From positions 71,828,868 to 71,892,867 of the forward strand of contig OU744725.1 in NCBI GenBank assembly GCA_916613615.1: 64,000 bases of DNA. The letters are read 5' to 3'. A program made the position numbers and the translations under genes. This document shows, piece by piece, positions 47,901 through 61,000 of this stretch. Position 1 is the stretch's first letter; every line of letters starts with the position of its first letter. The DNA comes from Steromphala cineraria (lineage: Eukaryota > Mollusca > Gastropoda > Trochida > Trochidae). The notes beneath the pieces were generated by a model. It saw only the letters and a program-made list of their open reading frames with translations. It ran no database searches and had not been told where the DNA came from.

Positions 47901-48535
47901 GTCTAATCAAAGCTTCTTTAAACCAACTAAATGTAAGTGAACGTGTTGACATTCATTTTGATTGAAAACACAAAACTGGATGAGTGAGCGTAACGATTGA
48001 TTATGAGACAAAGAGTTTTGCTACTGACGTTGAATAGTGTAGTGCATGTTATAACATACTTCTTAAAGGGGCAGTAGCACGTTTTTGGATAATTTTATAT
48101 TTTGAATGTTTCACTGATAATTGTACGTTTATGCTAAATGTATTATTTTGAAAGTATCAAAAATCTAATTAAACAAGCCAATCATCCATAGTAAGAGGAC
48201 AAAGTTTGAAGATTCACAGAAATTCATTATCGGCCATTTTGTGTGAACACCTTTTATTCATTTTATGTAAGAAAAAGGAATTGCGCGCATGACTAAACTT
48301 AATATTATATATTTTAATTGTAACGGACTCATTTGGTTTAAATACATTGTCTTTCAATGGAACCATTAATTTTCATTTTCCTGACATCACCTCATACATG
48401 GATTCCCCCTAAAACGTGCTACTGCCCCTTTAAACATATAAGTTAATTACAAAATATCATTTCAATTTATGAGTACTTACATATCAGAGACGAGCAAAGT
48501 AGACCAAGAAATGCGATTAAGAACAAATGATCCAT
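41818..48535 (-). CDS. Mucin-lectin membrane protein, paralog 4, with extra CUB-like domain (5 exons)
   Basis: Joined exons: 48535-48481, 47033-46659, 46382-46068, 45217-44817, 41907-41818, 411 residues, phases 1, 1, 1, 0. The signal peptide is MDHLFLIAFLGLLCSSLI. Residues ~20-143 are an eight-cysteine SUEL-like domain. Residues ~144-248 are a second domain with six cysteines (SICGG, GCQC, SSCTSHISVRI, SECSL, LKCGD) that ends ALEFSG, like a CUB-type beta sandwich. Residues ~249-350 are a short STSTSP stalk, then helix GCVSGAVVITVGLLLLG, then a 29-residue tail beginning KRVNPL. This is the shortest stalk in the cluster and the only member with two globular domains. CUB assignment is a guess from cysteine number and strand pattern. 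Confidence 0.8.
42787..42970. mobile_element. MITE with CATCTTCCTACGCAGAGCC ends
   Basis: CATCTTCCTACGCAGAGCC followed by AAAAGGCCAGTTTCCAAACT; mirrored by AGTTTGGAAACTGGCCTTTT and AGGAAGATG. Confidence 0.75.
43455..43606. mobile_element. Palindromic element
   Basis: Left GGTTATGCTTGGGATTTC and right GAAAACCCAAGCATAACC, with AAGTAAGACC and GGTCTTACTT near the centre. Confidence 0.72.
44139..44226 (+). repeat. tRNA-derived SINE head
   Basis: GAGTAGTGGTTATAGTGCTA (box A-like) and GAGGGTTCGAATCCCGC (box B), then a T-rich run. The acceptor stem does not close, so not a functional tRNA. Confidence 0.65.
44817..45217 (-). CDS. Paralog 4 exon 4: short Ser-Thr stalk and transmembrane helix
   Basis: 401 nt, acceptor TATACATGTTTAG, donor GTACGT, phase 1 to 0. 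After a C-x12-C segment (TCGRNLPTYHPKPC) it runs into about 30 ST dipeptides encoded by a 6-nt TCAACG/TCAACA repeat. Then come a basic-Pro linker and the helix. Confidence 0.82.
45010..45150 (-). repeat. 6-nt GACGTT repeat in paralog 4 stalk
   Basis: About 20 GACGTT/GATGTT hexamers, coding (Ser-Thr)n. Confidence 0.9.
46068..46382 (-). CDS. Paralog 4 exon 3: second Cys-rich, CUB-like domain
   Basis: 315 nt, acceptor AATCATTGTAG, donor GTAAGT, phase 1-1, so it is a symmetric cassette that can be gained or skipped without a frameshift. It reads GKSAYSICGGTAPVKATS to VIALEFSG. It is richer in G+C (CTG/AGC/GTC codons) than its neighbours. No equivalent was seen in paralogs 1-3. Confidence 0.78.
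46659..47033 (-). CDS. Paralog 4 exon 2: Cys-rich SUEL-like domain
   Basis: 375 nt, acceptor CATCTTTTTCCAG, donor GTAAGT, phase 1-1. It encodes SQQNTSIACPHES through VVAYTYRCVNG and matches paralog 3 exon 2 in length and C-terminal sequence. Confidence 0.83.
48063..48433. mobile_element. GGGGCAGTAGCACG-type MITE, full copy, inverted
   Basis: Same termini with TTAA on both sides; internal sequence is in the opposite orientation to the 39465 copy. It lies just downstream of exon 1 of paralog 4, inside intron 1. Confidence 0.88.
48481..48535 (-). CDS. Paralog 4 exon 1: signal peptide
   Basis: 55 nt from ATG to GTAAGT, phase 1. A TATA-like TTTATATA lies about 125 nt upstream on the same strand. 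Confidence 0.78.
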
Positions 48536-48659
48536 ATCGTTGGACTTTTGAATCAAACAACTGTCGGCATTTGGATAGCACATTTGCTTCCGTTTTTAAC
48601 TTAAAGTACTGATTGAGCGACTGGCCAATGATATCTTATCATCGTATCCGTCTTATGGC

Positions 48660-48668
48660 CTATATAAA
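48660..48668 (-). promoter_or_regulatory. TATA-like element upstream of paralog 4
   Basis: Minus strand reads CCTTTATATAGGCC about 125 nt before the ATG. No transcription start is known, so this is a positional guess. Confidence 0.35.
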
Positions 48669-48669
48669 G

Positions 48670-51024
48670 GGGTTGATACATGTATAGCTTACACAGCCAA
48701 TAAGGCTCCAACTGCTGTGCGTGTTGTCAAGTCAAAAGAGGTAGTTATATATTGATTTCAGTACAAACACTTAAGAACGAACTACGATATGAAAAACAAT
48801 GTCGTTTTATCTTAATGTGAGACTTCCTTGTTGAGAAATAGTCCGGTGAAACCAGCCTTTCATTGATAGTAGATTGATTAACTTACACGTCACATGCTAA
48901 ACTGGAACAGTTGGGGACTGATCAAACATTCGGGCTGTCAAAACAGATAGTAAAGTCGCCTTTGCAAATTGCAGACAGTGTATCCATTGTTTTGATATTT
49001 CTGTTATCTTTTATAAAAGTTTGAGTGGCGTTCTAGAAAGTGTTGTTAAAAGGAGCCAACAATAATCATTACCAGTGTAAGAAATAAGTCATGTGCAGCT
49101 GTCCAAAACCTGGTTACGTTTAGTCTGGGCTGGTAACTCTTGGAGATTTTATTTTCAACTGTATCATCAAAATCTACAAAACATCACCTTTTGGCTGACT
49201 ACATTATAGGCGTATTGTAAGCCACCTGACCAAGAACTACAAACAAGCTGAATACCAATAATATGATTTTTATTGATTAACAACAAGACCACATCATCTT
49301 TGGTAACTCGGAAAAACTTGGTTGTCTATGAATAAATATATCACCAGATCAACAACAGCACTAAAAACAATAACCTCTAAAAACTTGAATAGTTCATGCC
49401 TGGCTTAGTAAGTTTTTTATCTAAAAAGTGGCAAAGGAAGAGATAGTTTATTTCTATACTTATTCTTCTATTATATCTATGAATAAAATAATTTAATGGT
49501 TTGAATACTTTCAATGTGCGTTAACGTTTGTTACTGCTATAATAAAATATCTCTGAGGTTACAATAAATGCGATGGGGATTTTGATATTTCTATTAGTGT
49601 TTTGGTGTGTGCACCTCAGAGCACCGATAGCAAGTGACTGAACTCAGTTCCGTCGCTTCTTATATAGCTGTCATAAGGGTCACGTGACGTAATTTCGGCC
49701 AATCACAAAACTTGTTAGAACTTTGCCAGGCATGAGACATGGGCTACTTTCCCAGAAAACGGTAAATATCTGCATTATAACTTTACAGGAGAATTTGTTT
49801 AAATACACAATAAACTTTATTAACTGATGCACTTCACAGAACATTAATGCACCCTGTACTCATTGAGAAATATACAAAACCAAAATTGATATGGGAATTG
49901 TAATGGAGCGGAAGATTCTTGTTTGCTTCCCTTGGTTATTGACGATTACAGAATAATCACTGCGGAGCATGCTGTGCTCCCCGAAGAATATGCGGAGCAT
50001 TAGTAAAAACTATTTTTATTTACGAGGAGCATGTATCTAAGTTTTGATGCTCCGCTAGAATTAGCAATAAAATACGTTCAGCAAGACATTTGCCCTTGCG
50101 TATGAATATGAGATAACAAAGTTCCAAGACTTGTAAAAACATGACATTACAGCAATACTTAATGCTCTAATAACAATAAAAACACTTCTTTGGCAATTAG
50201 GAAAGATTTACGTCAGTAATTATTCTCATCATAAATCTGGATGATGAAATACAAAGTTGACCCTCATATGCATACGATCGCAGTTAAAATGGCGGCTGCC
50301 GATAAATTCAGGCGAACGGCACAGACAGAGAATACAGATTAATTATACTATTCTACAACGTCTAATATGCACCAAAGACGAAACTTCAGATAATTGAAAC
50401 TTTGTTACGTAATAATTACGATTATAATCAATCTTTTGACTTTACCTTGCACTCATCATCATTTACTTCATCCAGGGCTCAAACAAACCGGCTTTATGTA
50501 AATTAGCCATGAATTTTGATAAAAATAGAACACTATAAATAACAATAATACTTACATGATGACTCCCAACAATAATGGTAACTTTTGGCAAAATGAAGAT
50601 TACTCTTTTAGCAATGATGATGGAATGATATTAATAATATTGATTCAATCAAAGAAATATTTATATTAAATTTTCCTAATACTATTTTGAGATGGACAAT
50701 GGCGGGTGGTCATTACAGTATTATAGGCGTATGTCATCACTCAACTCGATTATCCGTATAAGTGTTAAATCATCATTTAGAAGCGAGGCTCAATTTCAAC
50801 CTTTACACATTTTTATCCTCACAATAAAGCAATGGATCTCTGCAGCCGAACGGTGACACCATTGGACACGAGTGACATCATGTCATGGGGTGGTTTTTGT
50901 TGTTGTCACATATGTAAAACATATACAATGATGTCGTTTCATCAAGATGTTGTTGCTGTAAAGGATAATTTTAAACGCTTATTTAGTTAATTTTGATGAA
51001 ATATTATCAAGTCTCTTTTTTGAT
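48670..51024. other. Upstream region of paralog 4, no gene seen
   Basis: No supported frame. A small inverted pair GCGGAGCAT / ATGCTCCGC surrounds 49950-50058. Confidence 0.5.
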
Positions 51025-51296
51025 CAGTCTAAGTAAACCTAGCCTCAATAACACTCGCTATTATCCCATATTGAGTCTAGCTAGGTGTAGTAACGGCTCG
51101 CGTCAGCCGACATATCGAATTGACCAATCAGCGCTCGGCTTACCATGCCGCAATAGTCTGCTAATTGCTTTCGCATATATAACGTTGCCGGGTCATAGGT
51201 CGCCGAAAGGTCGGCTGACGCGACCTCTTATTGTATCCCGCTAGACTTAAAATGTGAGTATAGCGAGTATAAGTGAGGCCAGGTTTACTTAGACTG
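51025..51296. mobile_element. 272-nt MITE with ~55-nt TIRs
   Basis: CAGTCTAAGTAAACCTAGCC at the left mirrors GGCCAGGTTTACTTAGACTG at the right, continuing through CTCGCTAT and GTCTAGC. Confidence 0.78.
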
Positions 51297-53578
51297 CTGT
51301 TTTGATATAAAAACAGGACAATTTAGAGAGTACGTGACTTATTGTGTAACTGTGAAAGCACAGAAAGACCAGTTATTGATAAAAACATAAGGGAACACCA
51401 GAACACCTTAATGCAAGGCAAAAGGAAGTACACACCGCAGTTTGTCTATCATTTGATTTATATCTAAGTCACTGGTGATGTATTAAATTATGGTACGTTT
51501 ACATCAACATATATTTGCAGTAGTTTGAATAAAATAATTGGTGTTTTATGAAGGCAGGTGTGAGAAATAGATTTATCACTATCATAAACCCTACTTGCTT
51601 AAAACGATGTCAGTATGTGAAAATAGGCACATTTACTGATTTTCAAATAGAATATTGTTCCTTTGTTGATGAACAATTGTGTTAAATAAGATTTATTTTT
51701 TTAACAATTATTCAAAATAACATTTTATTTTTCTGTCTTAAATATTCAAATACTTAAAAGTATTCTTGTTCTTCTAAGTTTGAGAATACGACATCAAAAA
51801 CTCGAAATATTTGTAAATAAAAATCTTCCAAATGTAGTCTGCAGTAGAGAACTGATCTACATGCAGTAAGGTTTGGGTGCAATGCTACACTGAATTTCAA
51901 CGCAGTACCAACCACGGTTTGCTAGTTTAAGTTGATGGTCGCAGGTTTCACCGCAATGCATAGCAACACTAGTGTCGCAGGCTTGCTCCCTGCGATAATG
52001 CAAACCGCCTTGATATAAGTGAAATACTCTTGAAAGCGACGTTTAACACCATATCACCTCACCTGAAATATATTCTTCTTCGCAACCTCCGATTGCAAAT
52101 GCCCCATTTTGCACTGTAAGACTCTTCATGCTAGTATCCATACCTATCTTTAGAACATATTAACAAAAGTGCGACACAGTCGGTTCTGCAAGGGGACCGG
52201 AAACTGGGATCCGTCTACAACGTTTGTGAAAGGTAACCGAGCAAGGAAACCAGTTTGGTAGAAATGCAGCGCTGACGTTGTCGTACCTTGTTTATATGTT
52301 ATATAGACATGCACGGAACATTTAGAATCTGGCTCCTGTGTCCTTTTGATGACTGCAAGGGTATTCTCTATGAGCTATGTTCGACTATTTCGTTACTTTA
52401 CACTTGTTCATTAAATACAAGCTCTAAGACACCATACCTTGTTTTTGAGTTGTTGAAAGAAAACATAACTCAGAATCAGCTTATCGTAATTTAATACGAA
52501 ATAAATACAGTCACACAGAACAATGTTAATACAGACACTTTCGCCGTCATTCACTGCATAACCATTCATGACATTCAACATCATTCATGAATTTTCTTTT
52601 ACAGAACTTCGAGAGCGAAATTCTTGTAGCTAGAACACCTTTGCTGGGTCATATTTTACCATTAAATTGAACCCGTGCAGTCTTCGTCTTCACTTAATCG
52701 ATAAAATGATATTGACCTGTTACAACTATTGTTAGAATAATTGTATTAATTAATTACTCTGTATGGATGCATTGCATGAAGTTGTTAATTGAATCTTGAA
52801 CTTTAGGTTTGAACATATTGATATTATGCGAATTGCTTAGAGACTATATACATGTAACAAATTATAGTCGTAACTCTGATTTCATCATTTCAATGGCCAA
52901 ATTATTGTTTTCAAGTAAAAGACCATATCTATATAAACGCTCGTATGACATTGTATACACACATTGAGTATCAAATTTTTTTTCAGTTTTCACTGACCAA
53001 TAAAAAGTTACAGCAGAGCTTTAAACATTTACTCTTTGTCTGAATTAAAGATTGTAAACAAAGGGAGATAACTCCCAATAGTTTGTCGAATCGAGAAGAA
53101 CAGCCGCTTCACCGTTCTGTTTTACATCCAATGGTATAGCCTATAATAACACACATGACTCAAATTGAACTGTTTGTCACGCGTACTGAGTTGTCGGCCA
53201 TTAAACATTTCATAATCGGTGAATCACTCAAGTCTTTTAAAACATTAAAAAGTTTTAAAAAGTAAATTGTGCTAGAACAGTTGATTTCTGAAACGGGAAG
53301 GTTCAGTGCAATTATAGAATTCGTCCTTTCATTCCAATATAAAACTGATCAAACATTAGTTCTGTTGGAATAAGGCCAATTAACGGGTGCCCGGAAAGTC
53401 CTCTAGCGGCTATTTTTTTTACCATAAACAATCAACCAATCAAAACAGTTCTCTCACGGGAGGGTGTCACCGATGTTTTTGGAATGATTTAGTCGGCTGA
53501 ATGACGACCTTGAATAGCGTCGCACATAGTACTAGTACCTTTCATCCTTTCACTAACAATCAGTGGTCTCCCATTAAA
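51297..53578. other. Intergenic, no gene seen
   Basis: AT-rich. It contains the dispersed motif AAAGGGAGATAACTCCC near 53060, which looks like part of an interspersed repeat. Confidence 0.5.
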
Positions 53579-53934
53579 TAAAGGGGCAGTAGCACGTTTT
53601 TATGGTGAATATAAGGTGTTGTCAAGAAAATGAAAATTAATGGCTCCAATTGAAAGACAATGTATTTAAACTAAATGGAGCAGTAATAATTCAAATATAT
53701 AATGTAAAGTTTAACCATGCGATTAATTTTTCTTACGCAAAATGAATATTAAGGGTGTTCACACAAAATGCCCGCCGATGGATTTTTTGTGAATCTTCAT
53801 ACTTTGTCCTCTGACTATGAATGACTGGCTTCTGTAATGACACTATCATGATAATACATTTAGCATTAACATTCAATCATCAGTGAAAATTTAAAATATA
53901 AAATTATCAAAAAACGTGCTACTGCCCCGTTAAA
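53579..53934. mobile_element. GGGGCAGTAGCACG-type MITE, full copy
   Basis: AAAGGGGCAGTAGCACG to CGTGCTACTGCCCCGTTAA, about 356 nt. Confidence 0.85.
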
Positions 53935-54439
53935 CCCTACAAAATGGCCTTATTCAAACAGTGGTTGGATAAACATTTTATGACTTAAGGTATATGTGTG
54001 GGGAGAATGTCGGGTCTTTCCATATGATGTTAACTGACATTTATCCAAAGAAAGTGTGAGAATTTCAAACTGTTGATGCAAGATTTTGGAGGTGCGAATT
54101 TAGTAAAACTGGTACCCCTTTTCGGAACGGAGAAACGGACGGACGGGCGAAAGACGCCTTAAAATAACTTTCGTCGACTTCACAAAGGCTAAAACAACAG
54201 AACACAAATTGGAATTGATAAACATGAATAATTTTGGCTCTGTAGGAATAAATTGTACAGGTCAAGACAAAGGATATCGTATCCAAATTCTGAATCAACG
54301 TTATCTCTTGATTTTGATGGAATTATAAAATGACATATTTTGTAATTGTAACAAATTCATATTTCATACAAACATGATGTGTTGACCTTATTCATCTATT
54401 TACGATGTATAATTTGTAAATTTGAGGTTAACTCATCAA

Positions 54440-54830
54440 CGTGATAACTAACTCCATTGTGTGGAATAGATTCGTTCTGATTAGGTTAAACAGTACTGAC
54501 ATACTGATGATTTACTGGTAATCAAGATATATTATGTTATATATCCATTATGATTTGTCTATAACAGTATGCGATAGTAAAGCTTATTTTTGATAATTAA
54601 GATTGTAATGTGTGGAACTGTTAAAATTTGTTCTGATTAAACCAGATTACGTAATTGTAAAAGTTTGATCATTAAAATTGGAATGTGTGGAACTGTTAGA
54701 TTCGTTCTGATTAAACTTTAAGATTATGCAACAGTAAAGCTTTACTTATTAAAAGGTAACCATGATTGTAATACGGGGAGTCGTTCTGAATGGACTATAA
54801 CATTATGCAATAGTACGGCACAAGATATGT
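54440..54830. repeat. Degenerate ~77-nt tandem repeat 3' of AGPAT
   Basis: Four to five diverged units with GTGTGGAACTGTTAGATTCG and TTCTGATTAAAC and GCAACAGTAAAGC. Confidence 0.65.
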
Positions 54831-54952
54831 AACCAATGAAACAAGGCACACACTACACAAGGACCAATCAGGTCTTGCGGTCTGTCCCACCTTGCAATGA
54901 AAGATGAAAATGTAGGTAAATGTACATATTTACAATTGATAAACAATAAAAT

Positions 54953-55092
54953 CTAAGACTGAGCGGCTTCTGTGGAGAGATCCTTGAAAACCTCCTTCAT
55001 ACTGTCTCGTATCCTGTCAGTGAGTTCCGGCACATCGCTGTGTGTCAGTCCTTCTGTTGACACTTGGGGGAGCACCTGCAGAATTAGTTTAC
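54953..55092 (-). CDS. AGPAT last coding exon
   Basis: 140 nt after acceptor GATCATGTTTCAG. It encodes KLILQVLPQVSTEGLTHSDV to the stop TAG. This matches the family C terminus (VLPPxxTEGLT). Confidence 0.86.
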
Positions 55093-58000
55093 CTGAAACA
55101 TGATCATTTGAAATAACTAAACAATTCAGAATAACAAAAATTGGAAAAGTCTACAAACTTCCAGTACATTTTGCCACATATCACGTTTCGTATACATATT
55201 GAATGTTTTTTTTAGATAAGGCCCGGAAACAAAAGCATTGCGGAACCTTGCAACCACCGACGGAGCCGAAAACATTATTGCGCCCGCAAAGCTTTGCGGT
55301 GGACATACTTTACAATATGCAATTAAACTATAGTTGTCTCACATAGAGATGTTGTTGTTATGTTGATATTAGTTAAGGTCATGAATAATTAAAAGTTGGT
55401 TTTATATTTACTTTACTAAAACAGTTTCATTTATTTCTTTATAAAAACAAACATCTTATTGCTGTTTTCGTTGACTTATAACATGTAGGATTCCATGTTG
55501 GTTATATCATAATGGTCATGTAAAGTCATTTTAATTTAAAAAATTGTTTCAATATTTAAATACTGTATAAGTTGTGCTTATAACTACAATATCTCACTAT
55601 TAAATATTTGATTAAATCAAGTTCTATCATATTAAACTTGTTAAGTCATGTAATTCAGTTATCAAAGGAAACAAATACAAGAGAAATAAGAGAGCACATC
55701 CCCTTAAATGGACTTTTTATACAATAAAAACAGCCTTAACATATCGAAAATGCTTAACATTGAATTTCTTAAAATGTTGTAAAGCATATTCTTACTTATA
55801 AAGACGTTTTTGAGATTTTACATCCGCTTCAATAAAAATTTGTTCGTTGTTAGAAAAATGTCAATCACTTAAAATTGAATATGATACAATTGTTCCTCCA
55901 AACGTCGCGAAATCATTAAGACTCTCCGTGAATTAATAAAGCTTTATATAATGCTTTGCCAAAAAGCCTCAAACAGTTGAGAAGAAAAGGAGAATTCCGA
56001 ATCAATTATTCACAAGACAAAATAACATCTATTTATGACTTACCACTATCGAAGCGCCAGTCCTCTTCGCTGAAGAAGTTACTAAACGACGAGTATACTA
56101 CAGGTATGATTGGAATCTGGAATGAGAAAATCGTGATTAAAAGGATATATTCAACACATTTACTACATTTCCTATGTTAGATTTATACTAAGTTAAATAC
56201 TTCCCCATACCAAATCTATGTACCACTTAAATGTCCGAAACCGGTTTCTAGGCACAAGTCCATAACTAAATGACTTTGAAAGTTTAGATTTGGTACAATT
56301 GTCACCCATGTGTTGACGTTGGCTTTTAGGGTTAGCTGCAAAACATGTCTAAACATGTGAATTAAATTTAAACAGCATTAAATAAAAACATCAGTAATTA
56401 AGAGTACTAAAAGTCAATTCATCATACCTGTGCTTGAACTGCCATATTGAAAGCACCTTTTTTAAAGTTCCATAATCTTGATTTATCAGCAAAACCACCC
56501 TCAGGAAATATCCAGAGTTTAATCTGCAAAACAATTAGTATATCACTATTTATTTATGCTTATTTTAAAATGACTTCACAAGTTGTTACGTTATTAGATG
56601 TTGTGTGAAATTTATATTCAAACAATATACCACGTATATTTATATATATATATTGGTTTTCGGTATTACTGCGAATAACCAAATGCTCATTTTCCGAACT
56701 TGGCTAGTTGGTAAAACAAGGAGTCACAAAAATAGATTTGAGATCAGTAGTCTGTGCGAAGTAAAAAGGCTTTGAAAATGATATCATGCGATCATTTATA
56801 TCATCCTTTAGGGCAAACTGACCGAGGTTCGGACACCACTAGAAGTCGCCCGAACTTCGGACACTTTTGATTAGAAGCTGACGCACTTATACGTGAAAAA
56901 TCTACATGTCATTTGTTTCAAAATGTTTCATTGCAATCTGTCATGATATGTATTTCTCTTAAAAAACATTTTATTATCGTACCGATTTCCCAACTTTCTT
57001 TTTCGGACAGGGGCAATAAACCGATTCATGGAGGAAAATGGCGAAATATTTGTTTTCATGTAAATGTTTGCACAAATTTCAGGAAATGTAGGAAGCGCCA
57101 AAAGATCATATGCTTTATTTGTTTTAAAAGAAAACCTACTATGTAATCAAACTCCGATAAATATTTGCAATTAAAAAGTTAATTTAGAAGTAGATATCGG
57201 GATTTTCGAAATATATGTAAATGACCTTGGTTCGGACATTTTTTACCATGGTTCGGACACTTATAAATTTTCTTTATAGAGAATTGAAAAACATATAAAT
57301 TATCTAACAACTGCTAAGGAAACATGGAGAAACATTCAACCAACACATATTACTAAATTATTTACTCCTAAATCATTTGGTTTAGCCTGTACAGTGATTT
57401 AGCGTCAATGCATGCAAATGCCATTGTGACGTCATCAGATTCTAGCGGCGCATTCGGGAGTTGCCGAGAAGTTTATATTCGGAAAGGAAGCCGTGTATTA
57501 TCAAAACATTGAATCATATTTGCAAATTATCGGGTTTTCATTGTAAATAAACGAGTAAATGTGTGTTGGGTGATAAAATTAACCTTTTTTAGGCATATAT
57601 AAAAGCTGTGATGTATGCGAGAACACGGAGTGGTACTGTCCGAGGTTAGGTCAAGACTGTCCGAACCCCGGGCGAGTTGATATACACAATCAAATCCGTT
57701 AATTTCAGTTAATCTACAAATATTTCTACAAAATAAATCGTAATACAATAAAAAAAAAATTCATTCCTAATGGCGTAATTGCCTTAAAATTATTTTCTTC
57801 CAAAAATAATGTATAGTTCGATCTTTGAAAGTATTTGGATCGGAACACCGTCCGAACCTCGGTCAGTTTGCCCTATAGGGATACCGTAAATCCTTGAATA
57901 ATCGCCTGGCTTAAATAAACGCCGTGTCTAAGACCCGGTTGAAATAAATAACCCTCTGCCTTGAATAATCTCCGGTTTTATTTTTACGTATGTTATTTAA

Positions 58001-61000
58001 CAAGCATTTTCAATTCTCTCTTTTGCTAGTTCTTCTAGCATAATAGCATAGTTATGAAACGATCAACCATTGGCCTCAATCACAGTCACAATATCCACCA
58101 TACTAAATTCCAGATGAAAAAAAGCATACACATATTAAGGTTTCGAAAATAATAATCGCCTGCCTTGAATACCAGCCTGGTAAAATCGCCAAGTCGGTGT
58201 TTGAAACTAATAATCGCCGGGGGATTATTCAAGGATCTACTTACTAAAGGCATAATATATCTGTCAGAATATAATTACTATCAAATATCAACAACATCTG
58301 TCAGTATATATTATCTTATGGAGTGAATAACTTATCTGTCAGAGTCATACATGTATATATATCTTTGGTGTCTGAATACTTAATTAAAGAGTCACCATGT
58401 CCGTGATTTCAATCACATTTGCTTGGATGCAAACGTTAATGGCATACAGATTGACATGAATTCAAATTTGTTGACATATTCGTTCCCAAAAAGGAAAATA
58501 GCCTTGACAGGTTATAAATACTAGTGTCCAATAATAAAATCTTTAAACAGTTATATATACTCGCGGAAGCCAAATTCACACGTCCCACATGAATACTAGT
58601 TTCATAGCCTATCAAACATTATCAACTCATGAGTCAGTTTCCAAAACTACGCTTGAGTTATAAACGCGCGTCAATGTTTATAATGTCCGGTTGTCGATCA
58701 TAATCGCGACTTCAAACCTTCCTGTTGTCATTGTACGATGCCGAAATTCTTAAAAATGATAATTTCCTGCAACAGTCGACCGTTCACAGGCTCACAAACC
58801 TACTACAGCATTAAACGAATAGTCTGTCATCCAGACCCTAAAGCAAAACTATTCAATTGACGACCAACCAAGTCTACTAAACTATACAGTCTAGATCACA
58901 CGCTTTAGCCTGAAGTTATATGGGCTCCATTGTATCATAATACATGACAAATATTGTCAATATTGAAAGCAATACGTGTGAGACTACATGTTAGTCTATA
59001 AAGCGAAGTAAGATCCTGTGTAAGTACTAAGTAGAACCACAGTTAAATGGTCAAACAACTTAGCAAGCTACACATTATAATCCGTAATGCTAAAAACTCC
59101 GATAACATAACTTACACCTTTTTCTTTTAATGTTTGTGCACATTCTGCTAACGTCCGTCTTGTGCTCTCAGGGTTGTTCCTGTTGATGTGTATACCCCCA
59201 CACAGCCAGAATGCTAGGCCGACGGGCCCGTAGAAGAATAGGTTCTCCTTGCGACCGAGCCACGTCAGCGATCGTAGGTTGAACGCGCTGATCCCTGAAA
59301 TAGATTAAAACGAGAAATATTAAAGAACGTGTATGTTGTAACATTCTCTCACACAGCATCTTCCTTACAAAGCTTAAACAGTCAGTTTCCAAAGTTACTA
59401 ATCTAAGCCCTGCTGCCGACACTTGACTTTTCTGTTTTTGCTCTCTAGCTTACTATAAGGGAAAGTCATAGTCCAATCAGAAAGCTCTTTACGAAACTAC
59501 ATGGGACAAAAAATAACGTGGAGACCTTTCTTTCCAAGTCCCTCGACTGAAAAAATTGTTAAGAGATAATAGCGCCTGTAAAGTGAAGATGGTTATTTTA
59601 CTTATTTAAGTAAGTAATTATTGTTAGGTATTGCAACACCGAGATGACCAAGAAGATAATTGTTTGAAAAATTTGACAAACTCGAGGTAATAAGAGAGAT
59701 AAATAGAAAAAGGCGTCTGTGATTGGCTGTAGCAAGGGTGATAACAAGAGGTAACAAATTATCGCCTGCATGTATATAGCTTGAGTTTAAAGGCATCGAA
59801 TGATACTCTACACACTTTTCACCAGAAAAAAAACTTGATTTTTCCCACTTCCAGGTTTATCATGAAAGTGTGATTACACTATCCTGTTGAAGATTAAGCG
59901 TTTAAACACATTTAATGAAAGTTAAGGAACACACATATATCATCCCTGGGTCATTTATCAGGAAAAACTTTACATTTCTGCGACTTTCAGCTTTGATATG
60001 AAATATTGTAATAACAGTAATCACAACAATATCCTGTTGAAGATATTTTTTTCGATACAATTAAACTAAGCGCTTTTTGGAACCCACCAGCTACGCGTGT
60101 CCATGTGTTTACTATGTACATTAACCAAATATATTAGTTATCAGCTTCCGTGCTGAATAACGATTCCTAGATGACTTTGGGCTTTGTGTATAGGATACGA
60201 ACAGTCACAGGGGTTGGAATCTCGGAGTGGACAACGTAACAAAAAATATTCGAAACCTGGACTTTTGCACTCAATATATCGTTTTCATATGTTGAGATAA
60301 ACCTACATGATTACATCCCAAATTTGAACGAAGTCGGTCAAGAAATAAAGATTTTAGCGTAAACTCTAGTACCTATATAGAATACAGAAGGGGGGACACT
60401 CCAGTCGCTAAAACCTGATCGAAAACAGGACACATCGATTATTTTTACGTGCTGTGCAATTAGTACTAAATTTTATCGCAAAACTTGCTGACCATCTCGC
60501 CAAATTTTTCGAATTCCATCCAACTTTTGACCACTGACCCTCGCATTAACACCACACCTATCTTTGAGCAAATGCCTGGCCGATTAAGGAAATAAAGACA
60601 TTCATTTATTAAATCATTTATTCATTCATTAATTCATTCAAACATTAATATGATCATAATAACCATCAAAATGAAACTTGTCAATCGAACTACCAATTAT
60701 TACATGTTAGTTTCTAGTCAAACATAAGTTCTACGCAACATTGTATTCTGGCCTAGTGTATGTTTCTCACACTACATGTTATACGATACAACAGTATACT
60801 GGACACGCGTTAAGCTATATCCCTGTACGGCTGGAAACACACTACGTCCGAATTTTCTTGCGATCCGTCATGCGATGCGATCCGATGCGTTTGTCATGTA
60901 CACACTAGACGCGATTATATGTACGTTTAGCATTGCGTTTCATCTATGTCTTAACATTAGTTACATTGTTTGAATGGAACCCCCCCCCACAATATGCACG

